In this document: positions 48,568 to 56,979 of the stretch, one piece after another | Layout: each line of letters starts with the position of its first letter | Position numbering within the stretch: position 1 is the first letter of the stretch | From: Haloglycomyces albus DSM 45210 | GTDB taxonomy: Bacteria > Actinomycetota > Actinomycetes > Mycobacteriales > Micromonosporaceae | Assembly (NCBI RefSeq): GCF_000527155.1 | Contig: NZ_AZUQ01000001.1 | Location: 421,891 to 485,890, forward strand | Length of the DNA: 64,000 bases | Direction: 5' to 3' | Notes under the pieces: generated by a model | What the model was told of the DNA's origin: nothing | Database searches by the model: none | What the model saw: only the letters and a program-made list of their open reading frames with translations | Made by a program: the position numbers and the translations under genes

Positions 48568-49326
48568 ATGATCACGCTCACCAATGTCACCAAACGTTTC
48601 GGCGACGTCACCGCCCTCGACGGAATCGACCTGACCATCGAGCGCGGCGAGGTCTTCGGCATACTCGGTCGCTCCGGAGCAGGTAAATCAACCCTTCTGC
48701 GCTGCCTCAACCGCCTGGCCGTCCCCGACAGCGGAACCATCGCCGTCGACGGTGTCGACCTCGCCGAACTCAAGCCCAGGTCGCTACGGCGCCAACGTCA
48801 GAGCAGCGCCATGATCTTCCAGCATTTCAATCTGCTGTCCAACCGCAATGCCGTGTCGAACGTGGCCCTTCCGCTACGGCTGAACGGCACCAAACGCACC
48901 GAACGTAAAAAGCGGGCGCTGGAGCTTCTGGAACGCGTCGACTTGGCCGACAAGGCACGTGCCTACCCGGGGCAACTGTCCGGAGGACAACGGCAACGTC
49001 TCGCCATCGCACGAGCGCTGGCGACCAATCCGGACGTTCTATTGTCCGACGAGGCCACCTCGGCACTCGACACCGATACCACCGACGAGATTCTAGAGCT
49101 GCTCAAACAGCTCAACCGCGACCTTGGACTGACCATTGTGCTCATTACCCACGAGTTGGGGGTCATCGCTCAGATCTGTCATCGCGCCGCGGTGATGGAA
49201 GAAGGAGCAATCATCGAGACCGGCGAGGTCGACCGCCTGTTGGCCGATCCCGACACCCGACTCGGTTCCAACGCACGCCAAGCGGCGGCACGCCTGCTGG
49301 GCGAGACGGTACAGGGGGTCAACTGA
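48568..49326 (+). CDS. metN: methionine ABC transporter ATPase MetN
   Basis: A 252-residue ATPase with Walker A GRSGAGKST, Q-loop MIFQHFN, signature LSGGQRQR and Walker B VLLSDEATSALD. The D-methionine/L-methionine importer assignment rests on the order metN-metI-metQ. MetN proteins usually end with a C2/NIL regulatory domain that this short copy lacks, so control by methionine feedback may be absent. The start ATG at 48568 follows CAGGAAATCC. Confidence 0.9.
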   Translation: MITLTNVTKRFGDVTALDGIDLTIERGEVFGILGRSGAGKSTLLRCLNRLAVPDSGTIAVDGVDLAELKPRSLRRQRQSSAMIFQHFNLLSNRNAVSNVALPLRLNGTKRTERKKRALELLERVDLADKARAYPGQLSGGQRQRLAIARALATNPDVLLSDEATSALDTDTTDEILELLKQLNRDLGLTIVLITHELGVIAQICHRAAVMEEGAIIETGEVDRLLADPDTRLGSNARQAAARLLGETVQGVN

Positions 49327-49327
49327 C

Positions 49328-50008
49328 ATGGAGACCCTGCGCCACTGGTGGACACTCACCGTCGACGCTTGGCCCGACCTGCAAGAGTCCGGCATCGAGA
49401 CGATACAGATGACGCTCTGGTCAGGCCTGTGGACCCTGCTGGGCGGCCTACTGTTGGGCGTCCTGCTGTATCTGACGTCGACCTCCGGCCCCAGACCCAG
49501 CCGGATCGTCAATTTCCCACTCGGAACCATCGTCAACATCGGACGGTCGGCCCCCTTCGTGATTCTCATGGTCGCGATCGTCCCGTTCACCAAACTGGTA
49601 GCGGGAACAACCCTGGGAACCACGGCCGCCATCGTTCCACTCTCCGTGGCCGCGATACCGTTCTTCGCCCGCATCGTGGAAAACGCCCTCCTCGAAGTGC
49701 CACCCGGATTGACCGAAGCGGCACGATCAATGGGCGCGACCACCGTCGGACTGATCGGACGGGTCATTCTTCCCGAGGCCACGCCGGGTCTCATCCGTGG
49801 ATTCACCGTCACCGTGGTGACGATCGTGGCCTACTCGGCCATGGCCGGAACGATCGGCGGTGGCGGACTGGGCGACCTGGCCTTCCGTGACGGCTACCAA
49901 CGTTTCCAAACCGAATACATGATCCTTCCGCTGGTGCTGTTGGTCATCGGCGTACAGATCATTCAATTCATCGGCGATCGCAGCGCGAAAATACTCGACC
50001 GCCGCTAA
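49328..50008 (+). CDS. metI: methionine ABC transporter permease MetI
   Basis: A 226-residue permease with about five helices and the EAA loop EAARSMGATTVGLI. GTIGGGGLGDLAFRDGYQRF near the end is a MetI hallmark. One base separates it from metN. Confidence 0.93.
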   Translation: METLRHWWTLTVDAWPDLQESGIETIQMTLWSGLWTLLGGLLLGVLLYLTSTSGPRPSRIVNFPLGTIVNIGRSAPFVILMVAIVPFTKLVAGTTLGTTAAIVPLSVAAIPFFARIVENALLEVPPGLTEAARSMGATTVGLIGRVILPEATPGLIRGFTVTVVTIVAYSAMAGTIGGGGLGDLAFRDGYQRFQTEYMILPLVLLVIGVQIIQFIGDRSAKILDRR

Positions 50009-50072
50009 CCACCGCAAAAACCCGCAATTACTCGGTGCCTTGGCACCGCCTACCCAAAAACAGGAGTACACA

Positions 50073-50888
50073 ATGAAACGTCAACTCATCACCACCGCCA
50101 CCGTCCTCCCCGTCGCCGCACTCGGACTGAGCGCCTGCGGCCAAGACGGCGAGGGTTCGGGCGACGCACTCACCGTCGCCGCCACCACCGTTCCGCACGC
50201 CGAGATCCTCGAATACGTATCCGACGAGCTCGCCGCGGACGCCGACCTGGAGCTGGACATCGTCACCTACAACGACTACGTTCAACCCAACGTGGTGACC
50301 AGTGAAGGCGAAGTCGACGCCAACTTCTTCCAACACCAGCCCTACCTCGATCACTACAATTCGGAGAACGACACTGAACTGGTAACCGTCGCTCCCGTCC
50401 ACATCGAACCGTTGGGGCTGTATTCGGAGGGCGCGGGAAACCTCGACGAACTGTCCGACGGTTCCGAAATCGCCATCCCGAACGACACCACCAACGGTGG
50501 ACGTGCCTTGCAACTCTTGGCCGACAGCGGGTTGATCGAACTGGAGGAAGGAATCGACGCCACCAGCGCCACGGTGGACACCATCACCTCCAACCCACAC
50601 GACTTCACGTTCACCGAACTGGAAGCGGCACAACTGCCACGTTCGCTGGACAGTGTGGAAGGAGCCGTCATCAACGGAAACTACGCGCTCGAGGCCGATT
50701 TGAACCCGGAGGACGACGCGCTCGCCAGTGAAACGGTGGAAGACAACCCCTTTGCCAACTTCGTGGTGACCACTCCGGAGAACGAGGACGACAAACAAGT
50801 ACAGAAGCTGGTCGAACTGCTCCAGTCGGATGAAGTCGCCGACTTCCTCGCCGAGGAATACGACGGTTCCGTACTGGCGGCGTTTTAA
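50073..50888 (+). CDS. metQ: methionine-binding lipoprotein MetQ (NlpA family)
   Basis: A 271-residue substrate-binding lipoprotein. The signal ends in LSAC (residues 15-18). VAATTVPHAEIL, DYVQPNVVTSEGEVDANFFQH and PNDTTNGGRALQLL are NlpA/MetQ features. The start ATG at 50073 has CAGGAG ahead. It is the third gene of the operon; a hairpin follows it. Confidence 0.94.
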   Translation: MKRQLITTATVLPVAALGLSACGQDGEGSGDALTVAATTVPHAEILEYVSDELAADADLELDIVTYNDYVQPNVVTSEGEVDANFFQHQPYLDHYNSENDTELVTVAPVHIEPLGLYSEGAGNLDELSDGSEIAIPNDTTNGGRALQLLADSGLIELEEGIDATSATVDTITSNPHDFTFTELEAAQLPRSLDSVEGAVINGNYALEADLNPEDDALASETVEDNPFANFVVTTPENEDDKQVQKLVELLQSDEVADFLAEEYDGSVLAAF

Positions 50889-50895
50889 TCGCGGG

Positions 50896-50933
50896 ACGGT
50901 GGCCGAGGTCGAGGACATCACCTCGGCCACCGT
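50896..50933 (+). terminator. hairpin after metQ
   Basis: ACGGTGGCCGAGGT pairs perfectly with ACCTCGGCCACCGT across 10 bases. No T run follows, but the position between converging genes fits a terminator. Confidence 0.65.
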
Positions 50934-50947
50934 ACCGGCCTACAGGC

Positions 50948-51319
50948 TCATTCGCGGCGGTGACAATGGATTAAGCGATGTTGCAGAATATTCGCCACCT
51001 GCCCGTCCGGTGAACGCACGAAGAACCGCCGCACTCCCCAGTCCTCATCGGTCAGGGGGTGCACTATGTCAGCGTTGGCCGCGATCGACTCCGCATAGAG
51101 CTCATCAACATTGGTGACCTCAATGCTCACATCAGGAACCACGGGTCCCGTCTTATCGTCGGTGAAAAGGCTGATCTGTGCGGTCGCTTGGTCCGGTGAA
51201 GCCAAGGTGACGATCCAGCCCAGATTCATGACTTCGGTAAAACCCAGCGACCGATAGAAAGCGCGACTGCGTTCCATGTCGTCCACTTGGACATTGGGAA
51301 CGACTCTTTTAATACCCAT
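50948..51319 (-). CDS. VOC/glyoxalase-like protein
   Basis: A 123-residue protein with the VOC pattern: VVPNVQVDDMERSRAFYRSL at the start, GWIVTLASPD, and VRRFFVRSPDGQVANIL at the end, seen in bleomycin-resistance/glyoxalase superfamily members. The true activity cannot be inferred. The start ATG at 51319 is used because the extra upstream frame is low in family resemblance; no ribosome site is clear. Confidence 0.85.
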   Translation of the reverse strand: MGIKRVVPNVQVDDMERSRAFYRSLGFTEVMNLGWIVTLASPDQATAQISLFTDDKTGPVVPDVSIEVTNVDELYAESIAANADIVHPLTDEDWGVRRFFVRSPDGQVANILQHRLIHCHRRE

Positions 51320-51452
51320 CGCCAAAGCATAGCCCCGGGCACCGACGACAACCGGATATCCGAGTGTTGTCACTGCGTGGACGGCCCCATAGCAACCTCT
51401 TAGACGTGACCGATGCCGGCCAGGATCATCGGCACTCTCTGAACGATTGGGA

Positions 51453-51962
51453 TTAAACCCTTCCCAAAGCTCGGGTATTAATTCCACAGTGTACTGGCTG
51501 CCTGGGAATATCGTTTGACCCCAAATTTTTCAACACCTCAAGCATTTCGGGGTCCAGTCGAATGTGGGGTTCGTGGAACACATTCGTTGCCGGTATCCAC
51601 CGATACTCGAAATCCTGCTCATAGGCGTCTCCTCCGGATACGACGGGTTTGAAGTACGGGACGCGGCAGAAGAAGTAGTGATTTTCCTGGTGAAATGTCG
51701 CATCATGGTTCTGGAAGACGTCAATGGCGACCGGACCGGTGACGTCCTCAGACGCCAATTTCAGTCCGCACTCCTCGTAAATTTCGCGTACTGCCGTATC
51801 GCACAACGATTCACCTGTATCGGCACCGCCACCTGGTATCTCCCAGACGACTCGCCCTTCCTTAGGAAAGTAGCCACCGACGAACAATATCCGATTCTGC
51901 GGATCCATCAAGATGCCTCGAGCGGCCATACGATCGATTCTCGGCTGGTCACTGTTATTCAT
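51453..51962 (-). CDS. Nudix hydrolase
   Basis: A 169-residue protein with a Nudix box at GGGADTGESLCDTAVREIYE followed by ECGL, the GX5EX7REUXEEXGU pattern. The enzyme class splits nucleoside-diphosphate-linked compounds. Its stop lies 133 bases above the VOC protein start, in the same direction. The substrate is unknown. Confidence 0.88.
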   Translation of the reverse strand: MNNSDQPRIDRMAARGILMDPQNRILFVGGYFPKEGRVVWEIPGGGADTGESLCDTAVREIYEECGLKLASEDVTGPVAIDVFQNHDATFHQENHYFFCRVPYFKPVVSGGDAYEQDFEYRWIPATNVFHEPHIRLDPEMLEVLKNLGSNDIPRQPVHCGINTRALGRV

Positions 51963-52288
51963 GTACCCAGATTAAGCTGTGTCGCACGATGTTCTCCAGC
52001 CTCCGCGAACGCGAGTCAACACGAATACCTTGCACCTGAACACCCTCAATAAGGGAAACGGATACCGTCAGCCGCCTCCCCAATGAACTCCTCCACATCC
52101 GTGGCTTCGATACTCGAGCCGCGCCAAAGGGATGTGGAGCGGCTTTTCATCGGCACGGCTCATTACGACCGGGAGCTCCTCGATTGCCATTCCGTCGGGT
52201 TCACGGCAGATCGACTAGACTGAAACCATGGAGTTCCGTCGATAGACAGCCATAAACACCACCCTAAACAGGACCGGAGGCGACAAAC
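51963..52288. other. gap ahead of the TlpA-like gene
   Basis: I see no supported gene in these 326 bases. A -10-like TAGACT near 52220 may serve the TlpA-like gene. A short frame on the minus strand ends in an acidic peptide near 52050, but it has no ribosome site. Confidence 0.4.
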
Positions 52289-52858
52289 GTGACGACACGA
52301 TCTCGACTGTTCAGTAAATCCCTGGCATTCGCCCTCACGGCGATGTTCGCGCTTTCGGCTTGCGGCGGGGGTGAGGCGGAATCTCCCGACTCGTCCGCCG
52401 AGGAGAACGATCGATCGTCGTCCTCGGACACCGGGTCAAGCGACGCCCCGGCTCCAACCGTTGAGGCGTACGATTTCACCGCCACCACGGTTGACGGCGA
52501 GGAATTCGACGGAGCACAGTTGCAGGGGTCCCCGACCGTGTTGTGGTTCTGGGCCTCCTGGTGCCCTAAGTGTCGCGCGCAAGGACCCGATGTGCGGCAA
52601 TTGCACTCCGATCACGGCGATTCCATTGACATCGTGGGCATCGCGGGTTTGAACTCGGGCAACGACATGCAGGACTTCATTGATTCCACCGATACCGGCG
52701 ACGTCACACACCTGGACGACGACGCCGGAGACCTGTGGGTCAAGTTCGATGTCACCTCACAGTCCGAATACGTCGTCCTGGATGCCGACGGCGAGGTTGT
52801 CGATTCCGGCACCCTCAGCGGTGAGGAACTGGACTCCAGCGTCTCGGACCTGTACTGA
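52289..52858 (+). CDS. TlpA/ResA-like thiol-disulfide lipoprotein
   Basis: A 189-residue exported redox protein. The signal ends in the lipobox LSAC, followed by a Ser/Glu/Asp-rich spacer. The thioredoxin fold has the active site WCPKC (in FWASWCPKC). It presumably reduces or makes disulfides outside the membrane. A CcdA-type electron carrier is encoded on the other strand just downstream, the natural source of reducing power. The start is GTG 52289. Confidence 0.9.
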   Translation: MTTRSRLFSKSLAFALTAMFALSACGGGEAESPDSSAEENDRSSSSDTGSSDAPAPTVEAYDFTATTVDGEEFDGAQLQGSPTVLWFWASWCPKCRAQGPDVRQLHSDHGDSIDIVGIAGLNSGNDMQDFIDSTDTGDVTHLDDDAGDLWVKFDVTSQSEYVVLDADGEVVDSGTLSGEELDSSVSDLY

Positions 52859-52888
52859 TACGGTGTCAAAGCTTTGCCGAGGGGCAGG

Positions 52889-53670
52889 TCAGTTTCCCAA
52901 CAGGCGATTGACCTGTTCGGCCAACCACTGCTGTATCGATGCCGCCGCTTCGATGATCGGGTCGTCGCTACCCACTTCGTTCAGCGTCTGGATTTCCCAC
53001 CAGCCGTAGTAGGCGACGTACAGACCCGCAATGATCAGAAGTACGCCGACGAAGCGCATGATGGTCGCGGTATGGCGCCGCAGCCAGTGCACGAGACCTT
53101 CGCGTGCCAGTGCGATCGTTATCGACACGATCCCGATCACCAGGCTCATACCCAGCGCGTAAGTGAGAAAGACCAGCGTCCCTCCCAGCACGCTCGTCTG
53201 CCGAAAGGTCTGCGCTACCACGGCCAGAAACGGGGCGATCGTGCACGACAGGGATGCCAGAGCGAAGACGAATCCGAATACGAACATCGACCCGACCGAA
53301 CGTTTGATCTCACGCCCACCAAGGCGGGGAACGAATCCGGAAAGCTCGCGTCCACTCAACATCCACAGTCCCGCTCCCACCACGGCAATGCCGACCACGA
53401 CGGTCACCCATGGCAGGTAGGGGAGACCACTTGGCTCGCCGCGACGGAAAACGCCAGCCCGAACGCTCCGAAAACGAGCGCGAAGGTGAGCGACATGATC
53501 ACAGTGAACAGGACCGCGCGCGCGAGAGTGCGTGGCAGGGAACGACCGCCGTCCCCATCGGCGGGGTTGATCAAGAATCCGGCGTAAATCGGCAGAAGGG
53601 CAAAACCACAAGGATTGACCGCGGCGACGGCGCCCGCCGCTAGGGCGAAGGCGAGAGACAGGTCCGACAT
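52889..53670 (-). pseudogene. CcdA/DsbD-like membrane protein, frameshifted
   Basis: Together the two frames make one CcdA-like protein of about 260 residues. The N-terminal part (from ATG 53670: VNPCGFALLPIYAGF, FGAFGLAF) is in one frame. The rest (LPWVTVVVGIAVVGAGLW, SCTIAPFLAVV, LVFLTYALGMSL) is in another. The switch is near 53420-53430 at a run of four C (TCTCCCCTA on the coding strand); one more C would restore the frame. The catalytic cysteines are present in both halves (NPCGF, SCTIAPF). It may be a real mutation, a sequencing error or -1 slippage. It serves the TlpA-like protein in other genomes. Confidence 0.75.
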
Positions 53671-53760
53671 TCATTCATCGTCGCAAATCGCGGCGCACCG
53701 GAATGGAACGGCTCTAACAACGACCGAGTGGTGAACGTTGGTATCCGACCGGATTGCGTC

Positions 53761-54444
53761 TCAGTTCCCCGCAAATCGGACCAGCGACGCCTCGTCCACG
53801 ACGGTGATCTTGGCACGTCCCAGTTTGATCCACCCGCTCTCGGCGAATTCACCGAGAACCTTGGTGGTCGTTTCGCGTGAGGTTCCCACCAGGGCCCCCA
53901 ACTGTTCATGCGTCAGGTGCACGGTGGGCTTGCGGTCCTGTTGTTCCACCAGGGTGCAGAGTGTCCCGGCTATGCGTTGGGGGACGTTTTTGAACACCGA
54001 ATCCGATAGCCGTTGTTCGGTGGCGGCGAGACGATGCCCAAGGGTCTCGGCGATGCGGGTGGCTATGCGTACGTCCGATAGCAGAAAGCCGGTCACGTCG
54101 TCCCGGTTCATCGTGCACACGATCGACTCGTCAAGCGCCTCGGCAAAGTTGTCGTACATCTGCTGGCCGAGAATCGTCATTTCCCCAAAGATCGTCCCCG
54201 GATCAATCATGGCCGTGGTCAAGGCTCGTCCATCGGGAGCCACGCGGAAGATGCGGATGCGTCCGCGTTTCAGAATGTAAAGGCGTTCGGCGCGCTTATA
54301 CGGGGTGTACAGGATTTCGCCCGCGTCATAGGTACGCATAGGGGCCGCCGCTGCGATAGCGTCGAGGTCGTCTTTGGACAGATCGCGGAATATGTCCACC
54401 TCGGTCAAATACTGACTGGCGTGTGGTCCTGACATCGAATCCAT
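53761..54444 (-). CDS. Crp/Fnr-family transcriptional regulator
   Basis: A 227-residue protein with an N-terminal cyclic-nucleotide-binding-like domain (about 10-125, ILKRGRIRIFRVAPDGRAL and TIFGEMTILG) and a C-terminal helix-turn-helix (LTHEQLGALVGTSRETTTKV). There is no Fnr-type Cys cluster. The start ATG at 54444 is preferred over the upstream frame, which reads through the promoter. A 10-bp inverted repeat (54466-54495) lies just above. A terminator or separate promoter for the ccdA gene below is not visible. Confidence 0.92.
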   Translation of the reverse strand: MDSMSGPHASQYLTEVDIFRDLSKDDLDAIAAAAPMRTYDAGEILYTPYKRAERLYILKRGRIRIFRVAPDGRALTTAMIDPGTIFGEMTILGQQMYDNFAEALDESIVCTMNRDDVTGFLLSDVRIATRIAETLGHRLAATEQRLSDSVFKNVPQRIAGTLCTLVEQQDRKPTVHLTHEQLGALVGTSRETTTKVLGEFAESGWIKLGRAKITVVDEASLVRFAGN

Positions 54445-54465
54445 CGTCTCGTTACGGTGCGGCGC

Positions 54466-54495
54466 CCATGGTGGATCACCGACAGTCCACCATGG
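54466..54495 (-). promoter_or_regulatory. inverted repeat at the crp-type gene promoter
   Basis: CCATGGTGGA and TCCACCATGG flank a 10-base centre (perfect). The site lies 22 bases above the start codon. The arms are 20 bp apart, two helical turns. It is not a Crp consensus (TGTGA-N6-TCACA), so it probably binds another regulator or this one with a different specificity. Confidence 0.45.
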
Positions 54496-54616
54496 CTGTC
54501 GTTTCAATCTTTCCCAAGTCGTTTGCACACAGTATGGCATCGACGTGGACTCCGAAAGGCGAGATACGTCATTACCGTCCGAATAGGCCACATCGATCAC
54601 CACTTGAACTTTTGTA

Positions 54617-55063
54617 TTACGCGTTCCGCCGCGAGAACACCTGATAAACGATTCCCAGAATCAGACCGAAGATCAAGTGCCCCACCAGTGACTGCATCGC
54701 CGTCGTGTTGATGACGAAAACCATCTCGGTCATTCCCAGGATGGTCGGCATGAGAATCAGCGCACCCAGCACCCACCAGACGGCGCCGTACAGCAGGGCG
54801 AATACGAGGGTGCGCGGCCAGCCTTTGGCCACTGTCCCGAACAGGAGCCCGAAGCTACCCCCGATACCCATGGAAATAACCAGATGCACCAGCCACCCGA
54901 TAGCGACCGAGGAGCCGCCGACCAGCGCGGCCACCATGGTGATCATTCCCATCATCTGCATGAGCACGCCGAACATGATCCCACCGGCGATACCGCCGAC
55001 GATGCCGTAGCCAATCCGGGGAATCACCGCATGTCGTATATTCGGCACGGTTTCCGCTGCCAT
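54617..55063 (-). CDS. four-helix membrane protein of unknown function
   Basis: A 148-residue protein with about four to five hydrophobic helices, glycine-rich at the start (YGIVGGIAGGIMFGVLMQMM). The start at 55063 follows GGAGGAG, which outweighs the longer frame. It is upstream of the crp-type gene in the same direction. No family is recognised with confidence. Confidence 0.8.
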   Translation of the reverse strand: MAAETVPNIRHAVIPRIGYGIVGGIAGGIMFGVLMQMMGMITMVAALVGGSSVAIGWLVHLVISMGIGGSFGLLFGTVAKGWPRTLVFALLYGAVWWVLGALILMPTILGMTEMVFVINTTAMQSLVGHLIFGLILGIVYQVFSRRNA

Positions 55064-55240
55064 GACAATCTCCTCCCTTGTCACCTCGTCCCAGCGTGTG
55101 AACGCCGACTCGATCTCAGTTCGCAAGCCGATTCGATATGAGTAGACGTCGTCTCACGCCCGGACAATGCTCAAGTTATGGCGCACGGGTGCCGTAGTCG
55201 GTAACGGCGATTACATTACGGGGAGAAATTCGACGATCGG

Positions 55241-56602
55241 TCAATCCGAGCGCAGCCCCGGGCTGCGAGCCGTACGCCCACCGATCTCCATGACCAGTTG
55301 CGCGGCGGCCAGCTGGACTCCGTATGCCCAGCTGGGATAGGCGGCAGTGGCCTGTGCGAGCCGCCCGGCGAAGGTATCGGCCGTCATCGCCAGCACTACG
55401 GGCTGAATCATTTCCCCAGCGTGTGGGGCCATGATGCTAGCTCCGATCAAACGGCCGCCGCCTCTATGTCCGAGTCCCTTTCGGCGGTCGGCGATGAGTT
55501 TGACGTAGCCGTCCGTTCGGTCGGCCACGATGGCGCGGTCGATGTCGTCGAGCGGAAGGTAAGCGACCCGGGCACTATCGGGGGCTCTGTCCTCCCGAAC
55601 TCCTACGTAGGCGATCTCGGGGTCGGTGTACACCACCGCCGGAATGGCGTCGGTCGAATAGGTGCGGTTGCGGGTCGTCAAAGCGTATCCGGTGGCCATC
55701 CGTCCCATGGCGTAGGCGGCGTGTGTGAAGGGCATCAGGCCGGTCACGTCTCCGGCCGCCCACACGCCCGACCCGGTGGTGGCCAGGTGTTCGTCGGTGC
55801 GGATGTAGCCGTGCTCGGTCAACTCGACTCCCGCCTTGTCCACATCGAGCCCCCGGGTCACCGGCCGTCGTCCCGTTGCCCACAACAGGCACTCGGCTTC
55901 GAAGACGCGACCGTCGGACACCGTGACCAACTGGCGGTCGATACGGTGTTCGACCGCCTCCACCGCGGCACCGGTCACCACCTCGATTCCCTCCCCGAGG
56001 AAACGGCGCCGCAGAATCTCGCCGGCCTCGGCTTCGATGCCTGGAAGCAAGCGATCGGACGCCTCCATCACGGTCGTGGGAATCCCCAGGCGGGACAGGG
56101 CTTGCCCCAGTTCACACCCGACCACACCCCCACCGACCACGGCAATGGACTCTGGCTTGCCGGCCAGGTCGAATATGCTGTCGGTGGTGTGTACGTGCGC
56201 CGCGTCCAGGCCCGGTACCGGCGGAAGGACCGGCGTCGATCCGGTTGCCAACACGACCTTGGAGGCTCCGATATGATGCTTTCCCACCAACAGCGTCCCA
56301 GGTGAGATGAACTGCGCCTGACCGGAGAACACATCGATTCCCTCGTCGTTGAGAGCCTCGACGTCCTCGGTCGCGGCGATGGTGTCGATGGAGGCACGCA
56401 CCCGCCGCATGGCGGCGCGGAAGTCAAGGCCCTCTGCCGCCGCCTCGATCAAGGACTGCGATGGGACACATCCCGTCCACGTGCAATCGCCGCCCAACGG
56501 CCCGTTCGATATCAAAGCCGTCGTTACACCGTGTTCCCGGGCCGCTCGAGCGGCTCCCAAGCCCGCGGCTCCTCCTCCAATGACCACCAGATCGTAATCC
56601 AT
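55241..56602 (-). CDS. FAD pyridine-nucleotide disulfide oxidoreductase
   Basis: A 453-residue enzyme of the dihydrolipoamide dehydrogenase/mercuric reductase group. FAD motif GGGAAGLGAARAA, redox Cys pair in GGDCTWTGCVPS, NAD motif VVGGGVVGCELGQAL and GDVTGLMPF. The usual C-terminal HPxxxE dyad is replaced by a YPSWAYG stretch, so the base that works with the redox Cys is missing and the substrate may differ. The start ATG at 56602 is used. Confidence 0.9.
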   Translation of the reverse strand: MDYDLVVIGGGAAGLGAARAAREHGVTTALISNGPLGGDCTWTGCVPSQSLIEAAAEGLDFRAAMRRVRASIDTIAATEDVEALNDEGIDVFSGQAQFISPGTLLVGKHHIGASKVVLATGSTPVLPPVPGLDAAHVHTTDSIFDLAGKPESIAVVGGGVVGCELGQALSRLGIPTTVMEASDRLLPGIEAEAGEILRRRFLGEGIEVVTGAAVEAVEHRIDRQLVTVSDGRVFEAECLLWATGRRPVTRGLDVDKAGVELTEHGYIRTDEHLATTGSGVWAAGDVTGLMPFTHAAYAMGRMATGYALTTRNRTYSTDAIPAVVYTDPEIAYVGVREDRAPDSARVAYLPLDDIDRAIVADRTDGYVKLIADRRKGLGHRGGGRLIGASIMAPHAGEMIQPVVLAMTADTFAGRLAQATAAYPSWAYGVQLAAAQLVMEIGGRTARSPGLRSD

Positions 56603-56979
56603 AATCCCTTCCCTGGCACCGATTGAACGCTGAGGGTTCGTTCGAGGAACACCCCACCCATTCGCATTGTCGCCAAAACCAGCTGCACTATCGTGCGATC
56701 GAGGAGGAAATCCGAGATGGACGCCGTGAGTTCAGAAGGTTCTGGGCGTTTCAGCAACCAGCGGACCGTACTCCACTACATCACCCCACTCGGGTTCGTT
56801 CCCTGCTTCCGCCACCAAGATAGTCACGGGCAGTCGATTCCCATTGGCTTATCGTTCCTTGTTTCCCCTCCCCGACCAGTCGATTCAGTATGGAGCAGGA
56901 ACGGAAACCGTTTCTGTAAGCGGATCTACAGAATCCATTATATCGTCATCTATCAATTGAGAGTGCTCTTTTGCGGTGC
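56603..56979. other. gene-free region ahead of the flavin oxidoreductase
   Basis: Frames here do not look like genes. An inverted repeat (TCTGTA, 8 bases, TACAGA) near 56915 is the only notable element. The region is the promoter of the oxidoreductase gene and the tail of the Stealth gene. Confidence 0.4.

Noticed and set aside
51990-52145. Short minus-strand frame ending in an acidic peptide
   Set aside because: No start with a ribosome site and no recognisable family.
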